14,316 nucleotides of DNA from RGIG990 sp045589455 (GTDB lineage: Bacteria > Verrucomicrobiota > Kiritimatiellia > RFP12 > UBA3636), in contig JAZNPC010000006.1 in assembly GCA_045589455.1 (NCBI GenBank), positions 1 through 14,316 of the forward strand, written 5' to 3'. This document shows positions 14,312-14,316 of the stretch, one piece after another. The position numbers and the translations under genes are program-made. The notes beneath the pieces were generated by a model. The model did not search any database and was not told the origin of the DNA. It saw only the letters and a list, made by a program, of their open reading frames with translations. Positions within the stretch are counted from its first letter, which is position 1, and every line of letters starts with the position of its first letter.

Positions 14312-14316
14312 GGTGG

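Overview
The window is 14.3 kb of an AT-rich bacterial chromosome. Several promoters are close to the sigma-70 consensus, most starts have a purine-rich Shine-Dalgarno site, and two genes end in Rho-independent terminators. That promoter and Shine-Dalgarno style argues against Bacteroidota. Gene content suggests the PVC group, perhaps a gut- or rumen-type Lentisphaerota: a BspA-like leucine-rich repeat protein, a beta-helix protein with a C-terminal PDZ domain, a cytoplasmic GH36 enzyme and a GH-like partner of unknown family. This placement is inference; the window holds no rRNA, tRNA or other marker gene.

Region 1 (1-595) has no credible gene and is visibly richer in G+C than the rest. It holds alternating palindromic elements and direct repeats: two nested stem-loops (89-157 and 275-350) with related outer arms, and two 98-bp direct repeats (179-276 and 392-489) that differ at one base. 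A degenerate 9-bp-period tract lies at 30-66. A strong extended -10 promoter follows the last repeat.

Region 2 (596-4435) is a two-gene operon: an uncharacterised 666-aa protein resembling TIM-barrel glycosidases and a GH36-type alpha-galactosidase. They are 18 nt apart and close with a strong terminator. Neither has a signal peptide, so they probably process imported oligosaccharides or glycosides in the cytoplasm. Region 3 (4453-5893) is a single gene for a secreted BspA-like LRR protein, with its own promoter and a GCAA-capped terminator. Region 4 (about 5920-8437) encodes a histidine phosphatase and a CehA/McbA-like PHP-fold metallohydrolase, then a hairpin. Region 5 (8438-8606) is a non-coding convergent gap with an 8-bp-period tract.

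Region 6 (8607-14124) is read leftward. A SIS-domain sugar-phosphate isomerase or deaminase has its own extended -10 promoter and is followed by a hairpin. Then come an RlmI-like methyltransferase, a family 2 glycosyltransferase and the beta-helix/PDZ protein, closely spaced. The glycosyltransferase and beta-helix frames are in the same frame, separated only by TAA-TTT. At the right edge a plus-strand promoter points out of the window.

Carbohydrate metabolism dominates (GH-like, GH36, beta-helix, GT2, SIS), but no transporter or regulator is present, so the substrates cannot be fixed. The least explained part is the repeat and stem-loop array at the left end.
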